Below, one piece after another: positions 1 to 13,195 of a stretch of DNA of 64,000 bases. A model generated the notes under the pieces. The model had not been told where the DNA came from. It was given only the letters and a program-made list of their open reading frames with translations, and did no database searches. Made by a program: the position numbers and the translations under genes. Origin of the DNA: Bryopsis sp. KO-2023 (lineage: Eukaryota > Chlorophyta > Ulvophyceae > Bryopsidales > Bryopsidaceae); assembly GCA_030272585.1 (NCBI GenBank), contig BSYQ01000004.1, positions 5,394,001 through 5,458,000 on the forward strand. Reading direction: 5' to 3'. Numbering within the stretch: position 1 is the stretch's first letter; the number at the start of each line of letters is the position of its first letter.

Positions 1-1167
1 GACAAGCAAGTTTTGGGGTTCAATATGGTGAAAAAAAGAAAAATACCCCCCCCCCCCCCTCAGCAATTCCTCCTCCAAAAACAAATTAAGGAGGGCAGGC
101 TGTCTGATGGCTGGATGTGTGGTGCTGGGGATTTGACTGGATGACTGACTGTCAAAAAAAAAAAAATGAGACCAAAAAGAAACTGAAAGGGTAAGGTGTC
201 AGAAGCAAAGCGTTTTGAAAAAGATTGGGGGAAAGAATGCTGAAATTAATTTCTGGAGGATAGGGACTGGGGTCTGGTGCTGTCAAATAGGGAATTAGGG
301 AATTCCCCCCCCCAAAAGAAAAGAAGGGAAAAAAAAAACAACGAAATGAGGGGGCTAAAGAATGGTTTTGTATGTATTATAGCGAGGTTGGACAGTGTGT
401 GTTGGAAAGAGAGAGAGAGAGAGAGAGAGGTGCAGATAAGAAAATGAAAAAATACAAAAAAAAATTAATATTGGAGTGTCGTAAGAAAACGAGTGACCTT
501 TGTGTGGAACTGATTTTTGATAGAATGTACGATTAGCTGTATGATATTCATTCGCTGAAAATGGGGGCCCAAGGGGATGGGAATTTATTCTTATAGGCTT
601 TTATTTTTTGGGGGGGACGCTGGAGTTGCTGTATGTGAGTGAGAGATTCCTTTGTAGATTGATATATTTTTTGACTTGTGGTGTGCATTGAGAAGCAAAG
701 AATATCACTGGCTGTATTGGTCGATAAGGGCACCGGTGCTGGGTTGTGGAGTTCTAAGAATATTCTGGTTATCGGACGCCCGGCCGATCGGCTCATCAAC
801 AACACCTAATGTGATATATATTTCTGTTTGGCGATATTATTATTCTCCAGGTGTTGCACGTTACAGTACTTTTCAAGGGCTGGTAATTTTGTCAGAAAAG
901 AAACAACTGAATTCCACTGTCAATGTAACAAAAGAATGAAAAAGAATATCGAACAAGTAGAAAGGAAACATCTCAGTAGGTTGATAGCTTCAAAGAAACA
1001 CAATTTACTATTATTTTTATTTATTTATTTTGTGGACCTGCCTGTAATTTATGTTCCTTTTTTTTACAGAAGTAAAAGTGCATCTGTTGAACATTTGGGT
1101 GTCGCCATGTCTGACAGTGCTGGGAGACACCATCAACATCATCCTCAGCTTTCCTTTTTTTCCTGTC
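1..1167. other. Upstream region, no gene recognised
   Basis: No coding similarity is seen on either strand. The stretch holds a C-run (about 47-59), a GA microsatellite (about 410-429) and A/T homopolymers. A pyrimidine-rich tract ending in cag near 1070 could be the acceptor of a 5' UTR intron for the downstream prenyltransferase gene; this is inference only. Confidence 0.5.
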
Positions 1168-1275
1168 ATGTCCCTTTCCGCGTTGCGCACTGGAAAGGGC
1201 AAGAAGGGAGTTTTCTCTTCTCTGTGCAAACTAGCTTTGCTGATCAGGAACGCCGCCACAACCAGCAGCGTCGCC
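1168..1275 (+). other. Putative mitochondrial presequence extension of FPS
   Basis: An in-frame ATG at 1168 lies 36 codons before the ATG at 1276 with no stop between. The 36 residues contain several Lys and Arg, many Ser, Ala, Leu and Thr, and no Asp or Glu, as in mitochondrial presequences. Arabidopsis FPS1 is known to make a long mitochondrial and a short cytosolic form from two starts. A similar dual use is inferred here; it could also be plain 5' UTR. Confidence 0.45.
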
Positions 1276-4200
1276 ATGGCAGACCCCAACGGTTTCGCGT
1301 CTGGTGGATCCGAAAAAGCTGATGGATATGTGCACTCCCGCGAGGTCCGTTTCCATTCACTGAAAACGATATGAAAAAAAAAAAAAACCGAACGCCCTCG
1401 GTCGTTTCTCCTCTAGATCTACTAAATAATTCCCCCCAGAAAACTAGCTTCATTGTAGAAATTGTTGAATTTCTGACATTTCCCTTGGAACATTTTTTAT
1501 TAATATTCTTTCTTAAGTTTATTGAGTAAATTGGAATAGGTCTTGAGATCTATTCTATACTAGATGACATTTTTCCTGTGAAGCTTTTTTTTTTTTTCAC
1601 TTCCAATCCTGGTGGATTGACCCAGCATTTGAAAGGCTGTGATCGAGACAAACTTGAAATTTCCTTGCAAGCATTGTCGACATTTTTTACAAAAAAAAAA
1701 CAAAAATAAAAAGCAAGCAAGAAAATCACTGATTGTTTACATGTTTGTTCATTTCTTTATTTTTGCATTAGTCATTCCTGGAGGTCTACCCAGTCCTTCG
1801 AGATCTCGTATTGAATGATGAAATATACAAAGGGACGGCACCTTTTGCTACGGAATGGCTCCAAGAGGTCAGTTCACATCAAACTTTTCGTTTTCTGTTT
1901 TCTTTTCTTTGCATAAATAATTTTTGATTTCGCCAACCAATCAACCAATCAGACGTAATGTTGTGTGTCGAAAGACTGCAGCACCATTTCTTCAATTTGG
2001 CTTTTGGGACATCGTTCTGTTTTTGTGATTGCCTAAACAACAACATGTTGTTGTCTGCAAGCTGTTGTTTCGTTTTTTTGTACAGTTAATTTAATACTTG
2101 ATTTCATTCTGAAAGGCAAAAAAAAAAATTCCAGCATATGTTAGTGGGTATATTGTCTTGAATATTTTATTTTCCCTTGGTCGCAGATGCAAGACTACAC
2201 GGTGCCTGGAGGAAAATTGAATCGTGGAATGGCTGTGTTCGACGTATTGAGGGCGGTGAAATCAGAAGAGGTGGATTAAAGCTTGAGTCATTTTTTTGAG
2301 GATCTATTTTTGGATGTCGTACAACCTGGAGTTTTTTGTCGGCAGTTTTTTTTCAAAATGCATGGGAATGCCTGACAGATATTTTATTTGATATCGTTGA
2401 TGGCTGCATTTTTTTTCCTGTCTTCTCGAAAATAGTTTTCCAGCCAAAGGCTTTTGTTTCAATCATCACTTCAGGGTGGAAACTTGAAGTGTTTTTTTTT
2501 TTTTTTTTTTGTGTGTGTGTGGCGTTTTTATGTTTCCTTTTCTGAAAATTGTGTTCTATCTTGGATGCTTTTGATCTCACTTTTTGAGGGTTATCTTTTT
2601 CTCGACTGCTTTTTCAGGAAATCACGAAAGATGATGTCCTGAAATCGAACGTCGCTGGCTGGTGCATTGAATATGTAAAATCAGCACCCCTCTCTTTTTT
2701 CCACAATGAATAATATTTTCCTTTCCCTTTGAGAAGGTTGAAAACATGAAAAGAACCCCCAAAAAAACAAGAAATAGGTCCTTTTGTGGGTCCAACATAA
2801 AACCCCCAAAAAATTAAATAATAAGTAAAAATAACAGTTTTAAAAAAATAACATCAAATTGATGAAGTATATACGATTGATCAATCACTCCACCCCAGCC
2901 CACTCGTGAAACAGAAAGTTACAAATAGACATTTGTAATTTTTTGTTTCTTTTTGCACTGATGGTCTGTTCGAGTTTCTTTCCTCATGTTTTTTTTTGTC
3001 AGTTTTTTTAATTGATAACTGAGGTGCAATTTCCATGTGTTACACACACACACACATATATATATATATTTTTATACATATTTTTTTGTGTGTGTTGGCT
3101 GAATGAAAATGGAGCAGAAACTCAACCTCATTCAAAATTTTGAAAAGCAGAAATGCTGTCTGTGTGTGTGTTTTTCAGCTTCAGGCATTTTTCTTGGTGG
3201 CGGATGATATCATGGACAACTCCATCACAAGAAGGGGGCAACCTTGTTGGTTCAGAAAGGAAAACGTGAGATCCACCACCACTACACAGGCATAATTGTT
3301 TGCATTGGCATTATCCAGCCTGTTCTCAAATCATGAGCAAAAAAATATGATTGAAAAGATCCCCCCCCCCCCTTGCAAGTCTCTTTTCTTAGGTGATGAA
3401 ATACTCCAATTTCTGATTTTTTTGTTTTTTATTTTTTATTTTCTGAGAAAAAAAACAAAACGAGACTCCAATGTCTGATTTTTTGTTTTGTTTTTTTTGT
3501 TTTCTGAGGAGAAAAACAAAACAAGACTCCAATGTCTGTTTTTTTTTTTGAGAAGACAACGAAAACGATATATAACAATCAATCCATTGTTCGTTTCTAA
3601 TCACAGATACATATGCACACACAACATAAATCTGCAAAAAGCTCTTCGCATGTAGTTTTTTCCGCCGATGTTTCGGCTTGTACTTGATTTAATTTAATTT
3701 TAATTGTTTTTGAGGATTTTTTTTTTGAACCTGTTGGGTGTAGGTTGGGATGATTGCATTCAACGACTCCATCATTCTTGAAGCCTCCATTTATCGCATT
3801 TTGAAGAAATTTTTCCAGAAAGATCCTTGCTATGGATTGATAATGGAACTATTCCACGAGGTGAAACCAGCATGCAGATTTTGCAAACGCAACGATTTTT
3901 TGAATTTTTTTTATATGAACGTTGAACCTGAAAAGATGAACATATATTAGCCAGAAACCGAGTCCTCAGAAGCTTCTGATATCACTAAGTGATTTCTGGA
4001 TAGAATCCTGAACACTGAAAAGTTTCTTGCGAGGGAAAAACATTAAGTGTTTTTGGGTAGGGAACTTCAGCTGCATTGCTTTTTTTGGGTTTGGGTTTGG
4101 GTTTTTATTTATATTTCAGTCCATCCAAGATAACTAGACATCCACTAGTACATATGACTCCCCTAAAAATAAATAGAATAATAATAATAATAACAGAATT

Positions 4201-5825
4201 GGGCGACAGTGGTGACTTTATTTCTATCCAGTGGTTTTTTCGCGGAGGTTTTTTTCGATAACAAATGTGGTTTTCTCGGTCTAAATGGGGACAGCGGGTT
4301 ATTTGAACACGAAATTTTATTCAGATTTTCGTTTTCCAAGGTGCTAGGCACATTCACAAGGGATTTTTACTAGGTTTATTTTATTTTCAGATGCAACTAT
4401 GGAGGGTTTTTTCTAGAGCTGACTTTATTGGGCTGAATTTTTACCAAGGGCTGAGCTAAATCACCTCGTTGTGGACGGCCTTCGTTGGGCAAGTTTGCCT
4501 AATGTAAATTAAACATTCAATATACTAACAAAAAATGAAGCCAATTGTTTGCACTGCATTTTTTAGTCTTTTTCATGGAACCAGCTTGTTTTTTTTTCTG
4601 TTTGAAAAAAACATGGAAACCCTATTTCCCTGTTTCAAATAATTATTAATACTGATCTTTTTTCCATGTATTTTTTTTGTTTGTTGTAGACCACAGCTCA
4701 AACTGCCCATGGTCAAATGCTGGACCTCATCACTTCCCCACCGGATAAAGTAGATTTGACGAGATACACGGTCGAGAACTATTTCAACATCATCACTTTC
4801 AAAACGGCTTATTATTCCTTCTACTTGCCCATAGCTTGCGGTCTGTTGATCGCTGGGATCTCCGACCCAGCCTGCTTCGATATGGCTAAACAAATTCTCA
4901 TACCGATGGGGCAATATTTCCAGGTGAAAAATTCCTCCTTAACAAAAAAAATATGAAAAAAAATGAAAACTGGGAAGTCTGTCTACGGATATGCGTGAGA
5001 AGGAATATATTTTAAAAAATAGGAATTGAATATATATATATTGTTTTTCCCACATAATGTGTATATTGAATTTGCCCACAGTTAAGTTTCAGGCAAATAA
5101 CTTCCGCTCGTTTTTTTTTTGGTGCGGCGGTCTGCATGTTTTGTTTTTTCATTTTCACTTGTTTTTGGAAAAAGTGAAAAGATTTTTAATTTTTTTTCTT
5201 TTCTGTGTGATGTAGGTTCAAGATGATTACCTGGACTGTCATGCAGACCCCGAGGTTTTGGGGAAAATAGGCACAGACATTCAAGATAACAAATGCTCTT
5301 GGCTGATTTGCCAGGCTTTGAAAATTGGAACGGAGGACCAGAAGAAGAAAATTATGGTAGGCTGTTGACAAAGTGTGTTCATTTTTGTCGAAGCGCTGAG
5401 TCAGTCATTGACATTGTTTGTTTTTACAAATCCATTACATCTGGTCGATCTAGCAATTTTGATGGCCCTGATTGTCTTGGTTTTGTTTCGCAATATATGT
5501 GGTTGCTCAATGAACAATTTTTTTTTCGTTTTTATGTCTTTGTTTTCATTTTTGGTGGTTTCTTTGAAATATGCTTTTTTTTTTACTTGGATGCTTCCAC
5601 GTCAAATTATTTCAATTTTTTTTGCAGGCAAGTTATGGGCAAGACAATCAAGAGGCGATCGAAACTGTGAAATCGGTGTATAGAGAATTGAAACTGGATG
5701 AGCTGTTTCACAAGTATGAAGCAGAAAGTTACGAAAAGCTGCTCAAGGAAATCGAAAACCAAACGCTCCTTCCAAAAGCAGTTTTCACATCTTTGTTGAA
5801 GAAAATCTACAAACGAAAAAAATGA
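1276..5825 (+). CDS. FPS: Farnesyl diphosphate synthase
   Basis: Cytosolic short-chain prenyltransferase that condenses IPP with DMAPP and then GPP to make FPP for sterols, dolichol and protein prenylation. Nine exons: 1276-1344, 1772-1867, 2187-2270, 2618-2674, 3179-3265, 3744-3860, 4690-4923, 5216-5356 and 5628-5825, giving 360 residues, close to the plant enzymes. All eight introns are phase 0. Landmarks are GGKLNRG in exon 3, the first Asp-rich motif DDIMD followed by TRRGQPCWF in exon 5, the second Asp-rich motif DDYLD followed by [14 protein letters not shown] in exon 8, and the C-terminal KIYKRKK tail typical of eukaryotic FPP synthases. The bulky residues before DDIMD (LQAFFLVA) fit a C15 rather than a longer product. 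A longer start at 1168 may add a targeting peptide. Intron 6 carries a short dispersed repeat. Confidence 0.95.
4458..4515 (+). repeat. Short dispersed repeat, copy 1 (FPS intron 6)
   Basis: About 58 bp that recur, with two differences, at 38158-38216 in an intron of the alcohol oxidase gene. The shared part runs from aaatcacctcg to taaattaaacat. The flanks do not match. I do not recognise the family. Confidence 0.7.
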
Positions 5826-7015
5826 ACCCCTCCAGGGAATAGGAAGGGGAAAAAAAAAAAAAAAAGATGATGATTTCATTTCTACATATTACGTGTTTCG
5901 CTGTTGGTGGCTTTCTGTGGTTGGCTGGAAAAAAAAAAAGAGAAGATAATGCAGACCGGGGGGGTTGGTGTGGAAACATAGGTCAATTATTCCTTTAGGT
6001 CGATGGAAAACGATAGATCCCCAAAAGAAGAAAAAGGAAACAAAAAAAGAGAAGAAATGTTTTCATTGTGTCGGGTTTATTATTTGGGGGGCAGGTTGCT
6101 TCCCTGTGTGTTGAGCAAAACTGCACTTTTTTCGCCTTTTTGAAATGTGTTTCTTTCTTGGTGTAATGTTTTGGGTTTTTTTCATCTCTGGTTGACCTCT
6201 TTTGTGTTTTTCTTTTTTCTCCTGTCAATTCTACTTCATTCTCATTTTGTCGAATTTGTCAATTTTCTGCAGAGAATATTATTATTATTATTTTTTTTTC
6301 TTTTTCCTCTTCTATTTTAAGAAACGAGCTGAATAAAATATATTTTTTCACTGTCCTGGCCAGTTCCAAACTAGCAGATTTATTTATTTATTCACCTCAA
6401 TTTTCTCTGCCTCGACAAATTTGCTTTTCACAACCATCAGACAGGCACTAATGTATGTTTTTTCAAATTCGCTGAAAAAAAAAAATTCCAAGTTTGCCTG
6501 TTTCATGTTCTTGTGGCCCTTTTGTGGCGCCAAATTCAATTATTCCACTTACAATGTTTGGAACACAACACTGATTCGTCTCTGTTGGTTGTGAGTTCTG
6601 TGGTATGGTCGATTTTTTTATGATCGAAGATGTGGTCCCAGTCCTACCAAACTTCGGCTGGATGATGCCCTTTTTGTGGCCCAAAAATTATATTGTAAAA
6701 AATCGTTTTTGCCATTTTGTGGCCATAACAATTGTCAGTCAAATTGTTTGGAGGCCCATGATGGGCAAAATGGGCCACAACGGGGAAAAATAAAATAAAA
6801 AAGACTGACTGGCACCTGTTTTCCCAGCAGTGTTCCTGTTTAACCAGAGAAAGAGTGAGATCTTTATTTCTTGTAGTCTTCCACTGCTCAGCAGTTTCTG
6901 GGCGACGAAACCCATCGCTTGCCCAGCCCCCCAACGGGTGCCCAGGTCATTTTTACCCGAAAGAAATTCGTAGGTTCAATAGCGTGTTCAATTCTCGTGG
7001 AAAAATCGTCGAAGG
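5826..7015. other. Intergenic region between FPS and the RNI-like gene
   Basis: It holds the FPS 3' UTR and the promoter of the next gene. There are A and T homopolymers and short ttttgtggcc/gggccacaa inverted motifs near 6690-6780. No coding signal is seen. Confidence 0.5.
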
Positions 7016-8458
7016 ATGGCGAGACAAGCTGAGGAGGAAGACGCCTGGGGTTCGGACTTCGAGCTGGAACTCTCCAGTAGTGGCACTTCTGGTGCTCCCC
7101 ACGCCAAACGAGTGTTGCCTGGCACTTCCCTCGGAGATCCTCCCCCCAACAGCGAATGCTCCCCGATCCACAGCTTGCGCGTCACTTGTTTGGGAGTAGT
7201 CGCCAAGCACCTGGACGAGTTGCTGGAGTATGGGGAGGACGTACTGCCCTGGTTGCCCCCCGACATTCGAGCGAGCTTGATGGCGGTCGCCAGGAGGCAG
7301 GGATTGGTGAAAGACGAGACGTTGAATTTGTTCGTGGACGCTTCGTGGGTGTTGTTCGACGTCTCAGGGACGTCTCTGTCTTTTGGAGCGCTGGAGAAAA
7401 TCGCGGAAGGAATGGCAGGGGTGAGGGCCATTGACGTCTCAGGTGAAATGATGGGGGGGGAAACGTCGCGGCTTTTTTTGCCAGGCTCGTAAACGAAACA
7501 AAAGGAAAAAAGACATGTGAAGCTCTGCACAAGATATACCCTTTCGGCAAGAATGTCCCGGAGTAGAAAAACAAAAAACAAAACAACAGATCAAATCGAT
7601 TATTGGATGTCCCTGGTTTTAAAAACAAGGGGGATATACATCAGTACAGAATGGAGGTGTTCATTCAGGCCTCAGCATAACCCCCAGTAAAAACCTAGGG
7701 GATGAATTTTCGGCTGAAATGGGTTTGATTCTCGGACCGTTGGTGATTATTCTACGGAACGCTTGTCCCCACCACCACATGGTCAAAATCTCTTTGAGAA
7801 AAATCGCTGTTGTTTATATCGTGGGCGGCCAGATTGCAAGCTGGGGCCCCAAACATTGGCAGCGTTCGCGAGGCATTGCCCCCTCGTCGAAATCCTCCGA
7901 CTAAGAAACGTCAATCTGTCGGTACGCAACTGCCTGGATTGTTTGGCTTCCATTTTGCCCTGTGTCGTTACCGGCCCCGGGGAGTCTTGGGAAGACGATG
8001 CTGATGAGCAATCCACGGCCGGAAGATGGGGAAATCTCAAGTATATCGTCTGGCCGGGCATCCCTGCCAAGGTCGAATCTTTTATCAATGATTTGACGCC
8101 CAAAGTGATGGTCATTTCCTCCATGCAAACGCATTCGGAACAAAATTTGCCCCCCTTCGCCAACCCAGGGATGCCGCTGGACCTGGCCTTGCTGGAAGAT
8201 GTGGGGGCTGAAGCTTGGGGGGAGGACGACCCAGGGAGTGACTGCCAATCCTTGTTTTCCAGCTCCGGTGCGAGTGCGCGTTTCCGGCAGGAGTCCGGAG
8301 AGCTGATGTCGATCGCTGAGAAATTCAGACTTGCCTATGTGGAGATCGATGCCAGAAAAGCGGCAAAATGTGAAAGGAATTACAAACAACGAAAGCGGAG
8401 GGAGGCAAAGAAGAGCCAGGCAGCGCAAGCGCTGGCTCAATGGCTGGATGCAGAATGA
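7016..8458 (+). CDS. RNI-like leucine-rich repeat protein, plant type
   Basis: Two exons, 7016-7442 and 7833-8458, join in phase 1 (VS|DCKLG) to give 350 residues. The segment HSLRVTCLGVVAKHLDEL followed by WLPPDIRASLMAVARRQGL matches, from memory, a conserved plant family annotated only as RNI-like superfamily protein. Leucine-rich repeat pieces follow (SWVLFDVSGTSLSFGALEKIA; CPLVEILRLRNVNL), then NLKYIVWPGIP. The C-terminus is a basic helix (KCERNYKQRKRREAKKSQ) that may bind nucleic acid or act as a nuclear signal. Such proteins are usually adaptors; no F-box is evident, so the partner and role are unknown. The gene runs convergently towards VPS33. Confidence 0.8.
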
Positions 8459-9069
8459 ACAGAAAAAAAGATGAATTTTTTGCACCGAGATAGTAGAGCA
8501 TGCGATTCTGGGGGATTCCTAGTGGGTGCGTTTTTTTATTTCTTGGCAGGGATTTGTCGGGAGGGGGGGTAGCATTGGACTGGATGGATCAAGGGTTCAG
8601 AGTGTCTGACATCGGGCAGGGTTGTGTTGCTATCATTTAATTCACTCGAAAATCATGTGACTAAGATGTCCGAGTCGATTTGCTTTCTGACCTCATGCAA
8701 ACCAATTGTCTTGATTCTTGTTATGATTTGATTTCCCCCCTCCACCCCAAAACAGGCCTCGCAGAGGTTGAGTTCGACCATGTTCCAGAAATTCCACTGC
8801 ATCCCTGACTATATATGCACACATATACTTAGAGATAAGTCTTGAGGTTCTAATGACGTTTTTTTAATATGTGCAGCTGCTTACTTGATACTTGGCAAAT
8901 CAAGAAACGATGTGTTCGTAAGCGTTATCCCGTCGTCGACTCTTGCTTATTCTGAATGTCCTGCACTGCCATGTCAAATCCACACTGCCCATCGACTCTA
9001 CGTGTTCAATTCAAGACCCCTCTCCCAGAGTTCATTCCAACCCACAAATTGTCCCCCCGGTCGTTACAT
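8459..9069. other. Convergent intergenic region, RNI-like gene and VPS33
   Basis: The 3' ends of the two genes face each other across about 610 bp. No gene, RNA or notable repeat was recognised. Confidence 0.5.
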
Positions 9070-12000
9070 TCAACTCAAGAGACTGCCTTTTGCACGTTTC
9101 ATGAGTTCAGCAACATCAGGATCTTGAAACGACTTCAGCCAAGAGTTCCCGTTCAGCAACCGGGTGGTGGCCACCAAGAACTTCATCTTGCCATTCGACA
9201 CGGTGGTCAGAAACCTAAGTGCCGAAATCTCAGAAAAAGTCACCCCCCCAAGGAACACCACCAGCACGGTCTCCGATTCATCCCCACCCCGACTAAGAGG
9301 CCCCGCCACCCCCTCCACTTCAGCATCCTCCCCCAACATCACATCGAAATGCTGCCCAGGCAACAGATTCAACACCTCCGCTCCCCGTCCTCTCCAGCCG
9401 GGTGCGTCCGGACCATCCCCCATGCCAGGTTTTGGCCTAGGTTGCTTCAACGCCAACTCCACCAACCTCACGCTCAACGGAGAGTAACCCCAGTAGATGT
9501 ACCCTATGTCTTTCGCAGCCCCCTCCCCGGCATTGCCCGGACCGCAAGTCACCCCCTCCACATCATACACTAAATTGAACGATCTCCGGATGGAGGGGAA
9601 GATGTTTTTGCTGTCCGGGCGAGGATTCAGGAGCTTCGCTGTTTCTAGGTATTGGAACATGGAGAGGTTTTCATAGCCGAAGGTCAGCAGAAAAGCTCGA
9701 CGGAGGTTGTCGCAGATTTTCTTGGGAAGGCCGTTGTTGGTGAGGGATAATAGACACATGATTCGAAGGATGTGCATCATTTCGCCGCCCTGGAACAGCA
9801 AGTCTTCCACGTACTTGCACCCCTCCTCCAGCATGCCATCCTCGATGATCTGTCCGAACACCACCACCAGGTGAAATCGGTGCCTGGTGGGAAAAAAAAA
9901 TGCTAATCCCTCCTCCAATTTGCCCAATTTTGTATTCAATATTGAAGGGACTGATCCAACTACCTCCCCCCCCCAACCAAAAAAAAAAAAGATAAGATAA
10001 AAAGCAAGAGGGAAAGAAAGAAAGAAAGACAAACAAACAAACAAACAAAAGGAAAGGAAGAGAGGGAAAAAAGGAAAGGAAAGGAAAGAAAAAAAAGAAG
10101 GAAAAGGGGGGGGGGGGGGAGTGCAACATGACGCACCTGGCGTTCCATTTGCAGCCGGGCTTGGAATTCTTCACTGGGGACCATTTTCCCGATGGGTGCC
10201 GAGATATTCGAATGCTTTTCGGTGGATCCCAACTGTTTCAGCCTGTTTGTGAAATCGTGCATTTCCGATATGGACCTGCTGCCAGGGTCTTCCTTGATGT
10301 TTTGGAAATCTGATCGCATTTTTTGGACCCATTCACGAATTCGAGGAGCTGCATGGGGCCTGCAAGATCCAAAACCCAATTTTTTTTTTCAGATTTCTTT
10401 TCCTGCAGATCCAAAACGAACAAAAAAATCAAGATTTCCTCCCCTTCAATAAATTATTTGAAGAAAAAAACACTGGGAAATTTTCGGCTTGCATGGAAAA
10501 GAAACGATGATCTTTTCAAAATGGTCATTGATTCACCAAGGGATATCCCGCATTTCTTTGTGAAGCGCATCGCTGCTGTTCAGAATGTATTTTTTAGATT
10601 CTGGTGCCCCAGCTTTTTCTGAAACCTGCACACAAACAAAAAAACGCGACATGCATAAACATATCTCTTCTTCCTTCTCCTTTTAAAGTGGATTAAGTTT
10701 AAAAAAAACGAAAAGTTGAACAGAAAAACAAGCTGGCGAAAATTTCACCTCCAGCTGTGTGTCGAATCTGAATCTGCAAATGCACCGGAAAGGAAAACCG
10801 AATTTTCAGTTTCATTTTTTCCATCCGATGATGGCTGTATGCATTTAAGAAATAACATATTACTAATACCCATCCATCAAGGATGCACAGCTCCCCTTCC
10901 CACAATCTCTATTTTTTTTTTTAATTTTTTACTTCAGTTTCCCACCTCGACAGAAAGAAGATTGTTTTTGATGCCCAAAACTTCATCAATAATTCCTTCA
11001 TAAGTGACTTGAGTGATCATGGGGGTCAGCAAATCCACCCCCCTGTCGATCAACACCATCCGCCTGATTTTCCCTGTCGCAGGCACATTCGCCCCCCTTT
11101 CCCTTCTCATTTTGATGCACATGTTTTTAACGGCCTCCGCCGCCACCCCCTTTCCGATGATTCTCGGAATCGACCCCAGGGTGGCTTGCAAATTAGTCAG
11201 ACCTCGGGCCATCGAGTGCAAGGCGCTGTGATCGCCTTCGACTGCCGATTCTCGATACGTGCGTTCCATTTCCATTGACAGGACGTCATCATCGAATGGA
11301 ATAAATTCCAGGGGGTATTCCCCCAGTGTGGCATCCCCTTTCACTCCCTCCTCTTCGAAAACCTCGTGAAAAATAACAACAGAAAAGGGTTTTGCTTTCT
11401 CTGATGAATGAGTTTTTTGTTTTTGAAAAAGGGCAAGGAACTGCCATGAATGGCTGGATCGAAAAAGAAACAAAAAAATTTGAGAGAAAAAATGCGCCAG
11501 ACGATGGCAGGCACAGATGATTTTTTTTTTCGTTTCACAAAACGGTCTCGGCGATTATCGAGTCTGGCTCCACATGTTGAAAAAATATAGAAAATAAAAC
11601 GAGAAAATCATATACTCATAATAAACACGAAAGCACAGATTTGAAAAAATTGGAGAAGGGGGAATTCTACCCAGCGACGATCACTCCCATTATCCCCATC
11701 CATTTCAAAAAATTTCCTTCCCTTTCTTTCAATATTTAATTAAAAGAAAGCTCCACCAAAGAATCTTTCGAAACGAACATGCAGTCTACGTACATCCCTT
11801 TCATTTCCTTCTGGCAAAGAAATTCGTTATCAACGATGAGAAAAAAAAAACATAAAACCCCTTCAAAATTTCACTTTCTTTCTTTGTGTGATTCTCAAAA
11901 GGGTCGCTGCTGGAAAAGCTGCACGGCCTCCCAGTAACCCCCACCTTTTTTTCTTTTCCCAAAAATTCCACACCTTCTCGCAGAGGCAGGTCAATCGCGG

Positions 12001-12883
12001 AATGAAGAAAACGGAATATTCGTGCATGTGGCCTTGAAGATTGTACGATTTGATTTGTTTGGCGATCAGTTGGGCGTTCATCACATTTGCCCTAGCCTGC
12101 ATAAACACCATAACAAAAAAATTCAACTCGACATATTACCTCGTTTTGGTATCCTCTTTTTTGTGACTCCTTTGTCGATGCTGGAGATTTGGTTTTTTGT
12201 CTTGCTTCTTTTCGGAGTTTCGATCCCAGCACAACAGTATATTATGCAAGGGGTGCAGCGTTTTTTTTTTGTTTTTTTTTTTGAAACCAATGTTTGTCTT
12301 TCCTTGTCTTCCTTACTTAGTTCGAAAGGATCAAATAAATTATTATTATTTCAATATTTTTGTAAATGCCCCGTTCAATTCAAATGCATAAAAAATATAG
12401 ATTTTTATATTCCTTATTTTATTTTATTTAAATTTTTAGTATTTTTCACTTTTTTTTGTTCCATAATAATCTTGGAGGAATTGTCTTCTGAAACCCCACA
12501 CAGAGATCGCATGAATAAATTCGTCAAAGATTTCAAGTTGAAAAAAAAGGAACAACGCCACAATGATTCATTCCGAAAGCTTCACGACACTCGACAGACT
12601 CAAACTCGCCCCCTCGAGCTCGCACCAAATAGAGGATGTTTTTCGACTGCGGTTCCTCCATCCCTTCTCCCAAGTGAAACATCTTTTCGACGCCATGCTC
12701 CGCGAGAACGGCCGCCGGCACGATGAGGCCCAACGGCCCCGTTATCTCGACGTCAAACACCATCGCCTTGCCCCCCACCATCGAATCGATTATGTCGACC
12801 AACCCCGAACGAGCCTTGTCTTGCAGATCTTTCAGAGGGACGGGCCCATCCACCAGGGGAGGGACGCGGGCTTCACGAGCCAT
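9070..12883 (-). CDS. VPS33: VPS33, Sec1/Munc18 subunit of HOPS/CORVET
   Basis: SM-family protein that binds SNAREs within the HOPS and CORVET tethers for fusion at late endosomes and vacuoles. Six exons in transcript order: 12883 to about 12620, 12096-11974, 11362-10946, 10625-10537, 10359-10137 and 9849-9070, giving about 631 residues (human VPS33A is 596). Landmarks are ITGPLGLIVPAAVLAEHGVEKMF, FIPRLTCLCEK, LIDRGVDLLTPMITQVTYEG (the classic SM motif), YILNSSDALHKEMRDIPW, GYSPLSVRLVELAL and LGGVTFSEISALRFL. All junctions keep frame, mostly phase 0. Two points are open. The exon 1 donor is either a GT site at 12625 or a GC site at 12619; the latter gives a better match to homologues. The last acceptor is set at 9850, because the nearer AG at 9884 breaks the frame. 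The gene is head-to-head with ATX1. Confidence 0.92.
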
Positions 12884-13195
12884 CGCTGCCCAGTACCTTG
12901 ATCGACCAGAGCTTCACCAACGCCTAACCACGAGACGATCGAAACCAGAAAAACGGAAAAACCCACGCAACAGAACACAAAACTGCTCAACGATGCCAGA
13001 ATGAGGACGTCGGAATGACTAATCGACCCTGCGCTTCTCCACGGTACAATTAGTCATGTGGTCAGTACGTTACAGCCTCCCACCCCCCCGCATACGTCCC
13101 CTTTCGTCAATTTTGTCGTTTCCTTCACACTCGATACATTCCATACAACGCTCAGCAAAAGGAGCAGGAAAAGCAAAACAGGGAATCGAACCGGG
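12884..13195. promoter_or_regulatory. Shared bidirectional promoter, VPS33 / ATX1
   Basis: Only 312 bp separate the start codons of two divergently transcribed genes, so both promoters and 5' UTRs must overlap or abut here unless a gene has a distant 5' exon. No TATA box or other named element could be assigned with confidence. Confidence 0.5.

Noticed and set aside
828-1322. 164-codon plus-strand open frame near the FPS start
   Set aside because: It runs over the FPS leader in a different frame, is His/Phe-rich without family resemblance, and fails to join any exon.
9850-9883. Upstream acceptor for the last VPS33 exon at 9884
   Set aside because: It breaks the reading frame with the preceding phase-0 donor at 10137. 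The AG at 9850 keeps frame and matches homologues (ERQ-IIEDG).
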